20,450 bases of DNA from CAZGDB01 sp964524705 (GTDB lineage Bacteria; Pseudomonadota; Gammaproteobacteria; Berkiellales; Berkiellaceae): contig CAZGDB010000024.1 of NCBI GenBank assembly GCA_964524705.1, forward strand, positions 1-20,450. Reading direction: 5' to 3'. Of the stretch, positions 7,574-14,945 are shown piece after piece. The position numbers and the translations under genes are program-made. Position 1 is the stretch's first letter. Each line of letters starts with the position of its first letter. Under the pieces are notes generated by a model, which did not search any database, was not told the origin of the DNA, and worked only from the letters and a program-made list of their open reading frames with translations.

Positions 7574-7619
7574 GGGAGCACCATCATAAAGTGAGTTTAA
7601 TAACTCTTTGCGGTGCCTC
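7574..7619 (-). promoter_or_regulatory. Hairpin in the rne 5' leader
   Basis: On the rne strand GAGGCACC (7612-7619) pairs with GGTGCTC (7576-7582) with one bulge. Inside it AAAGAGTT pairs with AACTC and CTTT around an ATTA loop. It lies about 70 bases upstream of the rne start, so it would be in the leader if transcription starts beyond 7619. In E. coli a hairpin in the rne leader is the site through which RNase E represses its own synthesis; the same role here is inference from position. Confidence 0.4.
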
Positions 7620-7682
7620 TAGCAAGACCTATGCATAGCATAACGCCTTTTGCCAAATATCAGAAAGAGTTTGACGAAGCTT

Positions 7683-7711
7683 TTGCAAAATTGTTGTTTT
7701 TTGAGTACAGT
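7683..7711 (+). promoter_or_regulatory. Possible rluC promoter
   Basis: TTGCAA at 7683-7688 and TACAGT at 7706-7711 are 17 bases apart, each matching four of six consensus positions. A start near 7718 would leave a leader of about 30 bases before rluC. Confidence 0.3.
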
Positions 7712-7748
7712 TATCCCTCAAAATTACATTAGATAAGAGCGTATTCCC

Positions 7749-8654
7749 TTGGACCAATGGACCGTTAAACAAGAAAAAGCTGGTCAAAGGCTAGATAACT
7801 TTCTTATTCGATGCCTAAAAGGCGTCCCCAGATCTCGTATATATAGGCTGATCCGAGAAGGTAAAGTCCGTGTTAATGGCAAAAGAGCTAAAGCAGATGC
7901 CCGTTTAGAGCAGGGCGACCAACTTGTTTTAAAACAAAATGTCTTATATGCAGCTAATGCTGCCCCCCTACACCTTAGCCCAAAGTTAGCTGAAAGACTG
8001 TCTAAGGCTATTCTTTATGAAGATAAAGATATCCTCATTATTAATAAGCCTGATGGTTGGGCGGTCCACGGAGGCAGTGGTGTTAGTTTAGGAATTATTG
8101 AAGCCGTACGCCTCATGTTCCCGGAACATAATTGGGAGCTTGCCCACCGTTTGGATAAAGAAACCTCTGGGTGTCTTATCTTGGCAAAGACAGGGAAGAT
8201 GTTAAGAGCACTGCATGAAGCCTTTGCGAGTGGTGAGGGTATTCAAAAAACTTATGAAGCGGTATTGCAACACCCTATGCAACATAACCAAGTGGTTACT
8301 GCACCGTTGTTTAAGTTACCAAATTTAGGGGGCGGACATCAGGTAAGAGTAGATCCTGAAGGAAAACCTGCTTGTACAGAATTTTACATCATCGGCAATA
8401 CTGCAGATGCGACTTGGGTTAGGGCCGTTCCTAAAACCGGTAGAACCCATCAGATCCGCGTGCATGCAGCCTATTTAGGGCATGCTATACTAGGGGATAG
8501 TCGCTATGGGACCGAATGGGGCCCCGGCATGTTTTTACATGCTGCGAAATTAAGTATCAATTGTGGTGGATTGGCGCTTGAGGTAGAAGCCCCTTGGCCT
8601 ACTGCAAAACAAACTTGGATTGAAGAACAAACCTGGAAAAATGTAAATGGATAA
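7749..8654 (+). CDS. rluC: 23S rRNA pseudouridine synthase RluC
   Basis: This 301-residue enzyme belongs to the RluA/RluC/RluD family, which isomerises specific uridines in 23S rRNA to pseudouridine. An N-terminal S4 RNA-binding domain (about 12-60, RLDNFLIRCLKGVPRSRIY) precedes the catalytic domain. The catalytic Asp136 is in AHRLDKETSG, and the later family blocks KTGRTHQIRVH and HAILGDSRYG are present. RluC rather than RluD is chosen because the gene is divergent from rne, as in E. coli, and because of the S4 spacing. There is no in-frame ATG near the start: an in-frame stop lies at 7734 and the first usable codon is TTG at 7749, with AAGAG about ten bases upstream. The last eight bases overlap sppA. 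Confidence 0.93.
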   Translation: MDQWTVKQEKAGQRLDNFLIRCLKGVPRSRIYRLIREGKVRVNGKRAKADARLEQGDQLVLKQNVLYAANAAPLHLSPKLAERLSKAILYEDKDILIINKPDGWAVHGGSGVSLGIIEAVRLMFPEHNWELAHRLDKETSGCLILAKTGKMLRALHEAFASGEGIQKTYEAVLQHPMQHNQVVTAPLFKLPNLGGGHQVRVDPEGKPACTEFYIIGNTADATWVRAVPKTGRTHQIRVHAAYLGHAILGDSRYGTEWGPGMFLHAAKLSINCGGLALEVEAPWPTAKQTWIEEQTWKNVNG

Positions 8655-9585
8655 TAATCTTTCCTCTGAACAAACGAAGGCCCTCTTAGAAAAAGTCTTG
8701 TTAGCAGGGTATCAAGAACAACGCAGTGCTAGACGTTGGAAGTTGTTTTTCAGGGGAATTTATATCGCAATATTTGTGGTTATTGCCTTTATCGCCACCC
8801 GTGGGGTACCAGGTCTGGAATCCTCACATGTGGCGGTTATTGAAGTTTTAGGAGAAATACACTCCGGTAGTCATGCCAATGCAAATGACTTGATTCAGCA
8901 TGTGACCGAAGCTTTTAAAAATCCATCCGCCAAAGGGATTATTTTAAAAATTAATAGTCCAGGGGGCACTCCCGTGGACGCAATGCGTTTCTTTGATGAA
9001 ATGCAGTATTTACGTAGTAAATATCCTGAGAAAAAAGTAGTGGCGTTAATTGAAGATTTAGGCGCGTCCGCTGCCTATATTATGGCCATGAGTACACCGA
9101 CTATCTATGCTCACCAAAGCAGCATTGTCGGGTCTATAGGAGTAATCTTTGGGACGGTAGGCTTAGATAAGATTGCTGAAAAGATTGGCGTGGAAGCCCG
9201 CGTGGTTGCCTCTGGGCCCCATAAAGACTTTATGAATCCTTTGAAGCCTGTAGATCCTGCACAAGTGGCCCATATGACCCATTTAGTGCAAGTGTCCTTA
9301 CAAGACTTTACACAACGCTTAGAAAGTGCTCGAGGTCAAAAGCTCTCTACAGACAAAACCAAACTTTATAGTGGGTTATTCTGGTTAGGCGAAGAAGCGA
9401 AAAGTCTAGGACTGGTAGATGAAATCACCTCAGGACAAGAGGCTTTATTGAGGGATTACTTTAAACAAACCAATGCGATTGTTTATAACCCTTTAAAAAT
9501 GAACCCTTTTGATTTGCTGACCCAATGGATGGACCATCATATTGATAGTCTAGGGCGTATAGCGACGTTGCAGCTGCGTAGTTAA
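8647..9585 (+). CDS. sppA: Signal peptide peptidase SppA, single-domain type
   Basis: This 312-residue membrane-anchored serine protease belongs to peptidase family S49, which degrades leftover signal peptides and membrane fragments. A single N-terminal membrane anchor (about 35-50, FFRGIYIAIFVVIAFIA) follows a basic segment. VAVIEVLGEIHSG (62-74) and GIILKINSPGG (97-107) are family motifs. The Ser-Lys dyad is Ser141 in EDLGASAAYIMA and Lys193 in GPHKDFMNP. The length fits the short 36K-type form rather than the tandem-domain 67K E. coli protein. Its ATG lies inside the 3' end of rluC (8-base overlap), so the two are very probably translated from one message. Its stop codon overlaps, tail to tail, the end of the Fic remnant. 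Confidence 0.92.
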   Translation: MDNNLSSEQTKALLEKVLLAGYQEQRSARRWKLFFRGIYIAIFVVIAFIATRGVPGLESSHVAVIEVLGEIHSGSHANANDLIQHVTEAFKNPSAKGIILKINSPGGTPVDAMRFFDEMQYLRSKYPEKKVVALIEDLGASAAYIMAMSTPTIYAHQSSIVGSIGVIFGTVGLDKIAEKIGVEARVVASGPHKDFMNPLKPVDPAQVAHMTHLVQVSLQDFTQRLESARGQKLSTDKTKLYSGLFWLGEEAKSLGLVDEITSGQEALLRDYFKQTNAIVYNPLKMNPFDLLTQWMDHHIDSLGRIATLQLRS

Positions 9586-9951
9586 CGGGTAGGCAGATCT
9601 GATTGGAGTAAGTTGCGTACCGCTCTGTAAAAAATAGGTAAGCCATCGTCAGGCAGTTGTTCTGCATGGTCTTTTTCTAGTTTAGCTCTAACCTCAGCAT
9701 AATCCTGCCAGGGTAGACTGCTGGTAATAGGTATAGAAATTCTGCTGACGTGTCGCTAACCGTAAGCCATTGAGGTAGTTATCTCGGCAGACGGTGGGCA
9801 CAATGATTTTGAAAAGGTTGGCCGCTACCAATTCTGCATTCATCATCATTCTTGCAATTCGACCATTACCATCCTGAAAGGGGTTGCATAAGCGAATTTT
9901 GGTATCACATAAATATTTATTCGGCTCAAATATTGGCCAATCCTGAGCCGA
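9582..9951 (-). pseudogene. Decayed Fic-domain protein, 3' remnant with a frameshift
   Basis: Read on the minus strand, this stretch encodes the second half of a Fic (AMP-transferase-like) protein. The motif appears as NPFQDGNGR at 9859-9885, with Asn where the catalytic His normally sits. It is followed by IARMMMNAELVAANLFKIIV and PTVCRDNYLNGLRLATRQQN, a recognisable post-motif helix set. Near 9715 the frame breaks; one base further on it resumes as LPWQDYAEVRAKLEKDHAEQ and ends with LPTR and a stop at 9582. The roughly 200 residues normally upstream of the motif are missing, and an in-frame stop precedes the remnant at 9952-9954. Three independent lesions (missing 5' part, His to Asn, frameshift) argue for a dead gene rather than a sequencing error. 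It occupies most of the 481-base gap between sppA and the M48 gene. Confidence 0.8.
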
Positions 9952-9974
9952 TTAGCGCGATTAATCGGCTCAAA
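9921..9974. repeat. Three alternating TCGGCTCA half-sites (operator-like)
   Basis: TCGGCTCAAA occurs at 9921-9930 and again at 9965-9974, as direct repeats 44 bases apart. Between them is the inverted copy TGAGCCGA at 9944-9951. The second and third copies form an 11-bp perfect inverted repeat (TGAGCCGATTA 9944-9954, TAATCGGCTCA 9962-9972) with a seven-base spacer. The cluster sits at the broken 5' edge of the Fic remnant and upstream of the M48 gene. This geometry resembles a dimer-binding operator; no binding protein is identified. Confidence 0.7.
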
Positions 9975-10004
9975 AGAGTGCAAATACATTGATTCCACTA
10001 GAAA

Positions 10005-10033
10005 TTGCTTTCAAATAGGATGTTTGTTATTGT
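10005..10033 (+). promoter_or_regulatory. Possible promoter of the M48 peptidase unit
   Basis: TTGCTT at 10005-10010 and TATTGT at 10028-10033 are spaced by 17 bases, giving a leader of about 27 bases to the ATG at 10067. It lies about 30 bases downstream of the half-site cluster. Confidence 0.3.
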
Positions 10034-10066
10034 ATTAACTCATTATTTTTTAATAAGAGCAATAAT

Positions 10067-11335
10067 ATGTTTGACCGTATTCGTAAACAAATAAAAGTAA
10101 GTAATCTACCTCTGTTGAAGCTCGCCATAGGCTATAGCTTAATTTTAGCGCTGGGGGTGGCAGCAGGGCTCTTGTTAGGGTGGGCTTTTCCAGTGGCTGC
10201 GTTTGGATTGATGGTTTTAAAAAACACAATTAAGTTTTGGTATACCCGATTATTGTTAAAATTGGAGTGTACTGAGAGCTTGTATAAATTAGGACCAGAG
10301 GATTTTGCTTCTGCGACAGGCGTGGTTCAAGATCCTAAGGATGCAGAGAATGCAGTGCCTGTTTATCGGTTGGTTCAAGAAATATTAGAAAACAATAAAG
10401 ATGTTTTTAAAGGGATGTATTTAGCAGACCCGAGCCAGCCACACAATGGTGGAATAACACTTTATTTTTCAGAAGACGCTGAGGTTAATGCTTTTACAAC
10501 AGGCCCTGCTAGTTCTGCCGCATTAGTTATTCAGCAGGGTGAATTTACCATTCTTGATAAAATCACGGATCCTGAAAAACGCAAAGCAGCGCTTTCTGCA
10601 ACCATTATTCATGAATTAGGTCATATCCTCTATCGCCACACCTGGTTAGGTTTTATGACAGATATACTTTTTGATGTATGTATCCTTGCTGATCGTCCCA
10701 AAGGCTATCAAGCAACTCCGAAAAATTTATTTTTAATTAGCCTGTTAGGATATATTCTGTTTCCTTTGGATTTTGTTATGAGTATGGTGTCTAGGCAACA
10801 AGAATTTCAGGCAGATTCTCTAACGGCGCGATGCGTGTATGAGCGTTCAAAAGAGCAGAAAAAGAGGTATCCTCATAAACTTGAGAGAAAAACCTATCAT
10901 ACGGCTAATAAAAATAGCCTCGTGTTAGGAACTCACGGCAGCGAGTGGACGAAAAACTTTAAAGGACTGCCAGATTGGAAAATGATTACTTCTGTTTCAG
11001 GACTAAAAAAATTAGTTGTAGATTCTGTGAAAGATTGGAAAAATGGAGTGAGTTATGAGACTTTAAAAATAGTGTCGCGTATAAAATATCCGCTTAGCAG
11101 ATGGTATTTTTCTATGGATTCAACTCATCCTTTTGTACGCACGAGAATGGAATTTATTAAGGCATTACAAGCAGAGCAACAACCAGAGTATGAAAACAAG
11201 GGATGGTTGGAACGAGGGCGTGATGTATTGTTGTTTGAATTAAATGCTTGGTTGGCTCCTTTGCAGAGTGATGATGATCTGTGTCAAAAATATGACAAGC
11301 TCACCCGTAAACCATTAGTTGTGATAGGTAATTAA
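10067..11335 (+). CDS. Membrane-anchored M48-family zinc metallopeptidase
   Basis: This 422-residue protein carries the M48 peptidase signature. HELGH at 182-186 supplies two zinc ligands and the general base Glu183. EFQAD at 246-250 supplies the third ligand (Glu246) and a conserved Asp250. NAFTTG at 141-146 and THPFVRTRMEFI near residue 360 are further family blocks. Residues 17-55 form one or two membrane segments, and 220-242 (LFLISLLGYILFPLDFVMSM) a further one, so the active site is probably membrane-tethered as in HtpX/Ste24-like enzymes. It is longer than HtpX (about 290 residues), and about 100 residues after the third ligand match nothing I can name. It is followed after one base by the membrane protein gene, so the two form a unit. 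The substrate is unknown; a membrane or envelope quality-control role is the default guess. Confidence 0.87.
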   Translation: MFDRIRKQIKVSNLPLLKLAIGYSLILALGVAAGLLLGWAFPVAAFGLMVLKNTIKFWYTRLLLKLECTESLYKLGPEDFASATGVVQDPKDAENAVPVYRLVQEILENNKDVFKGMYLADPSQPHNGGITLYFSEDAEVNAFTTGPASSAALVIQQGEFTILDKITDPEKRKAALSATIIHELGHILYRHTWLGFMTDILFDVCILADRPKGYQATPKNLFLISLLGYILFPLDFVMSMVSRQQEFQADSLTARCVYERSKEQKKRYPHKLERKTYHTANKNSLVLGTHGSEWTKNFKGLPDWKMITSVSGLKKLVVDSVKDWKNGVSYETLKIVSRIKYPLSRWYFSMDSTHPFVRTRMEFIKALQAEQQPEYENKGWLERGRDVLLFELNAWLAPLQSDDDLCQKYDKLTRKPLVVIGN

Positions 11336-11336
11336 A

Positions 11337-12158
11337 ATGATTAAAAAAGTTTTCAAAGAAGGGGTGGATTTTTTATGGGGTGATATTGTTAAACCAATAA
11401 TAGAGATCACTCTAAAGGATCTTGTGCTTTTAGCGAATACCGCCTTAAATGTCGCGCGGTTTCCGTATAGAGGGATGGCGCAAGCATGGCGACAGTTTTC
11501 AGGCAGGCATATTGCAGTACGTGTAGGAATGGCTGCTGTTGGCGCCTTGTGTGGGTTGTGGTCGTTGGCGTTTTCACTGGTCGCAGTGAGAAGTGCATTG
11601 TTACGTAGTTTTTTTGTTGAGATGAATTATATTTTACGTAGAGCGAGTTATGCGAGTATTTTATTACTGCGTAAAGCAAGAGTAAATTTAGACCATCCGT
11701 CTTGGCTCGCACGTTTTGGCTGGGGCGTCGTCGGGATGATTTCGGCTATTCTTGGTTATGCAGCAGATACTCTGCGGTATTTTTGTAGTTTTTTATACGT
11801 ATTGCGCGCGAGTCTGGGGCTGTTTTTTACAGCTTGTCAAGAAGCACTACCGTATATCTGTGGATTTAAAGGAAACTATTTTGAACCGGATTATGTACAG
11901 GTTTCTTTGGGTTCACAATTTAAATATTTATTACAGGATAAGGCAGATCAACAATTAAAGACAGTAAAAGCGTTGATGCAACCACTGATTGTAGATCGAG
12001 ATCAGGGTTTTATGGTTCATTCTTTGGGATATCATGCATGCCGTACGACAATTTGTTTTAGTGATCGAGATCCAACAGAAGTGGAGTTTGATCTCCATCC
12101 GCTCCATGAGCAATGGCAGGACTTTAAAGCGCAAAGAGGTCTGCCTACTTACGCTTAG
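11337..12158 (+). CDS. Unrecognised membrane protein paired with the M48 peptidase
   Basis: I do not recognise a family for this 273-residue protein. It begins with an amphipathic, partly hydrophobic segment (about 10-45). Hydrophobic stretches at about 60-90 (IAVRVGMAAVGALCGLWSLA) and 125-168 (FGWGVVGMISAILGYAADTL and onward) suggest two to four membrane helices. A soluble tail of about 100 residues follows, with HSLGYHACRTTICFSDRDPTE at about 229-249. The ATG follows the M48 stop codon after one base, so the pair is almost certainly co-transcribed and may be translationally coupled. It ends 31 bases before an intrinsic terminator. The pairing suggests a partner, scaffold or substrate for the peptidase, which is inference from position only. 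Confidence 0.72.
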   Translation: MIKKVFKEGVDFLWGDIVKPIIEITLKDLVLLANTALNVARFPYRGMAQAWRQFSGRHIAVRVGMAAVGALCGLWSLAFSLVAVRSALLRSFFVEMNYILRRASYASILLLRKARVNLDHPSWLARFGWGVVGMISAILGYAADTLRYFCSFLYVLRASLGLFFTACQEALPYICGFKGNYFEPDYVQVSLGSQFKYLLQDKADQQLKTVKALMQPLIVDRDQGFMVHSLGYHACRTTICFSDRDPTEVEFDLHPLHEQWQDFKAQRGLPTYA

Positions 12159-12160
12159 AC

Positions 12161-12189
12161 TTGACAGTTTTAGTAATATACCTGAGAAT
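12161..12189 (+). promoter_or_regulatory. Candidate promoter for yceD-rpmF-fab, overlapping a terminator
   Basis: A perfect TTGACA at 12161-12166 is followed at 17 bases by GAGAAT (12184-12189, four of six matches to TATAAT). Transcription would start near 12196, inside the 5' arm of the terminator hairpin, so this RNA could not form the full hairpin. Confidence 0.45.
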
Positions 12190-12221
12190 GCCCGCATCCT
12201 TTGTTAATGCGGGCTTTTTTT
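12190..12221 (+). terminator. Intrinsic terminator of the M48 unit
   Basis: GCCCGCAT (12190-12197) pairs perfectly with ATGCGGGC (12207-12214) around a nine-base loop. Seven T follow at 12215-12221. The T-run runs into the TTG taken as the yceD start. Confidence 0.88.
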
Positions 12222-12741
12222 GACTTCTAAGTTAAACAACCTATTATCCTCCCGTTTGGTGATCGCACCTACCCTGGACACAGGGGGGGAGATTGCAGGT
12301 ATTTTGGAGCTGCCACATTTGGCGATGGTGTGTACGGATTTGATTTCTAACACTCCAGCGACTTTAAGTTTGGCGTGGGCAAAAAATGTATTCGGGGTTT
12401 TGGTGTTTGAAGGGCAACTAACTCTTGAGTTAACATTTGCCTGTGCTGTGTGTACGGCACCTGTTGTTTTACCTTTGGATATTAAAATTAAGTTAGGCTT
12501 ATCTCAAAATAAAGACCCTTTACCTTCAGATATTGAGGGTCAAGGGCTTGAAGAAGTGAGTTTGGCAGAGGATGGAACCCTGGATTTGGAAGCTTTAGTA
12601 CAAGAAGAGATCCTTCTTGCACTTCCGATAGTTCCCAAACACACACAATGCGCGGTACAATATGCCGTTCCCGAGCAAGTGAGTTGTGACACTAAGGTCA
12701 ACCCATTTGCCGTGTTAAGTAAAATTAAGAAAACTGACTAA
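12220..12741 (+). CDS. yceD: YceD/DUF177 family protein (23S rRNA accumulation protein)
   Basis: This 173-residue protein is the same length as E. coli YceD, a DUF177 protein linked to 23S rRNA accumulation and always found next to rpmF. The family blocks are clear: LTLELTFACAVCTAPV (about 67-82) with the paired cysteines, then LDLEALVQEEILLALPIVPKH (about 125-145), and the NPFAVLSKIKK ending. The start is unusual. The longest frame begins with TTG at 12220, which overlaps the terminator T-run and has no clear ribosome binding site; an in-frame stop lies at 12205. In-frame TTG 12256 and GTG 12259 are poorer choices because they would cut the N-terminal strand. The gene is 14 bases from rpmF. 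Confidence 0.9.
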   Translation: MTSKLNNLLSSRLVIAPTLDTGGEIAGILELPHLAMVCTDLISNTPATLSLAWAKNVFGVLVFEGQLTLELTFACAVCTAPVVLPLDIKIKLGLSQNKDPLPSDIEGQGLEEVSLAEDGTLDLEALVQEEILLALPIVPKHTQCAVQYAVPEQVSCDTKVNPFAVLSKIKKTD

Positions 12742-12755
12742 AGGAGTACTTGCCA

Positions 12756-12953
12756 ATGGCAGTCCACCAAGATCGCAAAACCCGTTCCCGTAGAGGAATG
12801 CGTCGTGCACATGACAAATTAGATAAACCTGCTGTCACTATAGATCAGACCACTGGTTTCCCACACTTACGTCACCATATGACGGAAGCGGGTGTATACC
12901 GTGGTAAGCAGATCACAAAAGTGGCTGCGATCAAGGAAGAAGCAGCAGAGTAG
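12756..12953 (+). CDS. rpmF: 50S ribosomal protein L32
   Basis: This 65-residue basic protein is a component of the large ribosomal subunit. The N-terminal MAVHQDRKTRSRRGMRRAHD is diagnostic for L32; the protein lacks the zinc-binding cysteines seen in some bacterial L32 forms. The ATG at 12756 is preferred over an in-frame TTG at 12750 because bacterial L32 proteins begin MAV and AAGGAG at 12741-12746 is well spaced. The yceD-rpmF-plsX order ties ribosome supply to lipid synthesis as in E. coli. Confidence 0.97.
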   Translation: MAVHQDRKTRSRRGMRRAHDKLDKPAVTIDQTTGFPHLRHHMTEAGVYRGKQITKVAAIKEEAAE

Positions 12954-12957
12954 TTGC

Positions 12958-13959
12958 ATGGTAACCCTCGCGGTAGATGCAATGGGCGGAGATCATGGCC
13001 CCTCAGTAGTGGTCCCCGCTGTTCTGCGTACTTTGGATAAATTACCGGACTTAACGGTAACCCTCTTTGGCGATGAGGCCTTAATACGGTCTTATTTACC
13101 AAAGAGCGAGCTTCCACGTCTGCATATTGTGCACACTACTGAAAAAATAGAGATGGATGAGCCGGTGGCGCAAGCTTTACGGTTTAAGAAAAAGTCTTCT
13201 ATGCGTTTGGCGATTGAGTCTGTTAAAGAGGGTCAATCTCAGGCTGCAGTAAGTGCTGGTAACACGGGTGCTTTAATGGCGATCGCACGCTTTGTGCTCA
13301 AAACTTTACCAGGTGTAGATAGACCTGCGATTATTTATGCGATGCCTACTCAAAAACCGCCTGCAGCGGTCTATGTTTTAGACCTTGGGGCGAATGTAGA
13401 CTGTAATGCCGATGAGCTTTCTCAGTTTGCTCGTATGGGCTCAGCTTATGTAGGCGCATTGTTAGGTAGAGCACCTAGAGTCGCTTTGCTTAATATTGGT
13501 CAAGAAGAAATCAAGGGCAATGCGGTTATTAAGCAGGCCCACTTGTTATTACAAGAAATTCCAAATTTACAGTATCAAGGTTTTATAGAAGCCAATGCCG
13601 TATTTGCCCATGATGCAGATGTAGTAGTCTGTGATGGCTTTGTAGGGAATGTCTTACTTAAGACTGCCGAAGGTGTGGCTAAGATGTTATTAACGGCATT
13701 GAAGCGCAGCCTCACGGGCAGCTGGTGGATGCGTTTACGTGCTTTAACGGTATTAGGCCCTTTAAAGGGTATGAAAGCAGATTATGACCCCAATCAACAT
13801 AATGGGGCGATTATTTTAGGGTTGACACATTTATTATTAAAAAGTCATGGGAATGCTTCTGTGGAGGCGTATCAGGTCGCTTTAGAAAAAGCCTATGATG
13901 CTGTACAAAAAAATGTCACTCAATTAATACGCGATAATTTTGATAGCGGAGTAGCTTAG
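12958..13959 (+). CDS. plsX: Phosphate acyltransferase PlsX
   Basis: PlsX converts acyl-ACP and phosphate to acyl phosphate, linking fatty acid synthesis to phospholipid assembly. The 333-residue protein starts MVTLAVDAMGGDHGPSVVVP, the standard PlsX N-terminus. SAGNTGALM, LDLGANVD, LLNIGQEEIKGN and DVVVCDGFVGNVLLKTAEG follow in the expected order. The frame extends 22 codons upstream through rpmF, but the ATG at 12958, four bases after the rpmF stop, gives the normal N-terminus. The upstream ribosome binding site is weak, which fits coupling to rpmF translation. It probably acts at the inner face of the cytoplasmic membrane. Confidence 0.97.
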   Translation: MVTLAVDAMGGDHGPSVVVPAVLRTLDKLPDLTVTLFGDEALIRSYLPKSELPRLHIVHTTEKIEMDEPVAQALRFKKKSSMRLAIESVKEGQSQAAVSAGNTGALMAIARFVLKTLPGVDRPAIIYAMPTQKPPAAVYVLDLGANVDCNADELSQFARMGSAYVGALLGRAPRVALLNIGQEEIKGNAVIKQAHLLLQEIPNLQYQGFIEANAVFAHDADVVVCDGFVGNVLLKTAEGVAKMLLTALKRSLTGSWWMRLRALTVLGPLKGMKADYDPNQHNGAIILGLTHLLLKSHGNASVEAYQVALEKAYDAVQKNVTQLIRDNFDSGVA

Positions 13960-13962
13960 ATT

Positions 13963-14928
13963 ATGCAGTACGCGCGGATTGCGGGCACGGGTTCCTTTTT
14001 GCCTGAAAAATGTCTATTGAATAAAGATTTACCGGAAGCGTTGAATACTACTGATGAGTGGATCACAACCCGTACTGGCATCCTGCAACGCTATATAGCC
14101 AGTGAAACAGATTCAGTAGCATCACTAGGGGCTAAAGCTGCACAACGTGCTTTAGACATGGCAGGGGTTTCCAATAACGTCGTTGAAGCGATTATTGTAG
14201 CAACAACTTCTGCACAATATTTATTTCCCTCAACAGCTGCATTGGTGCAAAAAGAATTGGGTTGCACTAAGGCTTGTGCTTTTGATATACAAGCAGCCTG
14301 CTCTGGTTTTATTTATGCTTTATCTATGGCACAGAGCTTGATAGAGAGTGGTAAATATAAAAATATTTTAGTGATTGGTTCTGAAATCATGTCCCGATTA
14401 TTAGATTGGACAGATCGTAGCACTTGTGTATTGTTTGGAGATGGGGCAGGGGCTGTATTAGTACAAGCTTCAGATACCCCTGGGATCTTATCTTCTAAGT
14501 TATACGCTGATGGCGCAAACGGAGATTTATTAACGGTCGGGTTAACCCAAAATCAAAGTCCTCTACAACAGGCAGCATCTTCTGCTTTTGTAAAAATGGA
14601 AGGCTCACAAACCTTTAGAGTGGCTGTTGAAAAGTTGGGAGCCTTAGTTCAAGAATTAGCGGATGAAGGGTTAGCATATTCAGAGATTGATTGGTTAATT
14701 CCACATCAAGCAAATTTGCGCATTATTAAAGCCACTGCTGAAAAGTTAAATATGCCTTTAGAAAAGGTGGTCTTAACGGTTGCTGAGCACAGTAATACTT
14801 CTGCAGCTTCTATTCCTTTAGCCTTGGATACCGCGGTCAGAGACGGGCGTGTACAACGTGGACAAACTTTATTATTAGAAGCTTTTGGAGCTGGCCTCAC
14901 TTGGGGCTCGGTCTTGGTCCGTTTTTAA
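13963..14928 (+). CDS. fabH: 3-oxoacyl-ACP synthase III (FabH)
   Basis: FabH condenses acetyl-CoA with malonyl-ACP to start fatty acid chains. This 321-residue protein has the catalytic triad in its usual places: Cys113 in DIQAACSGF, His248 in WLIPHQANLRI and Asn278 in HSNTSAASIP. TTDEWITTRTGI near the N-terminus and GDGAGAVL (159-166) are also typical. It starts three bases after plsX, and GGAG lies upstream within the end of plsX. Confidence 0.97.
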   Translation: MQYARIAGTGSFLPEKCLLNKDLPEALNTTDEWITTRTGILQRYIASETDSVASLGAKAAQRALDMAGVSNNVVEAIIVATTSAQYLFPSTAALVQKELGCTKACAFDIQAACSGFIYALSMAQSLIESGKYKNILVIGSEIMSRLLDWTDRSTCVLFGDGAGAVLVQASDTPGILSSKLYADGANGDLLTVGLTQNQSPLQQAASSAFVKMEGSQTFRVAVEKLGALVQELADEGLAYSEIDWLIPHQANLRIIKATAEKLNMPLEKVVLTVAEHSNTSAASIPLALDTAVRDGRVQRGQTLLLEAFGAGLTWGSVLVRF

Positions 14929-14945
14929 GTCGTGTGGGGGGTATC

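Noticed and set aside
9461..9667. 68-codon minus-strand frame at the sppA 3' end
   Set aside because: It is out of frame with the Fic remnant for most of its length and runs antisense to sppA; the Fic reading frame explains the conserved residues better.
12892..12957. N-terminal extension of PlsX through rpmF
   Set aside because: The extension codes the rpmF 3' end in another frame; the family N-terminus begins at the ATG at 12958.
14901..14945. N-terminal extension of FabD through the fabH 3' end
   Set aside because: The normal FabD start MKTAILFPGQG lies at 14946.
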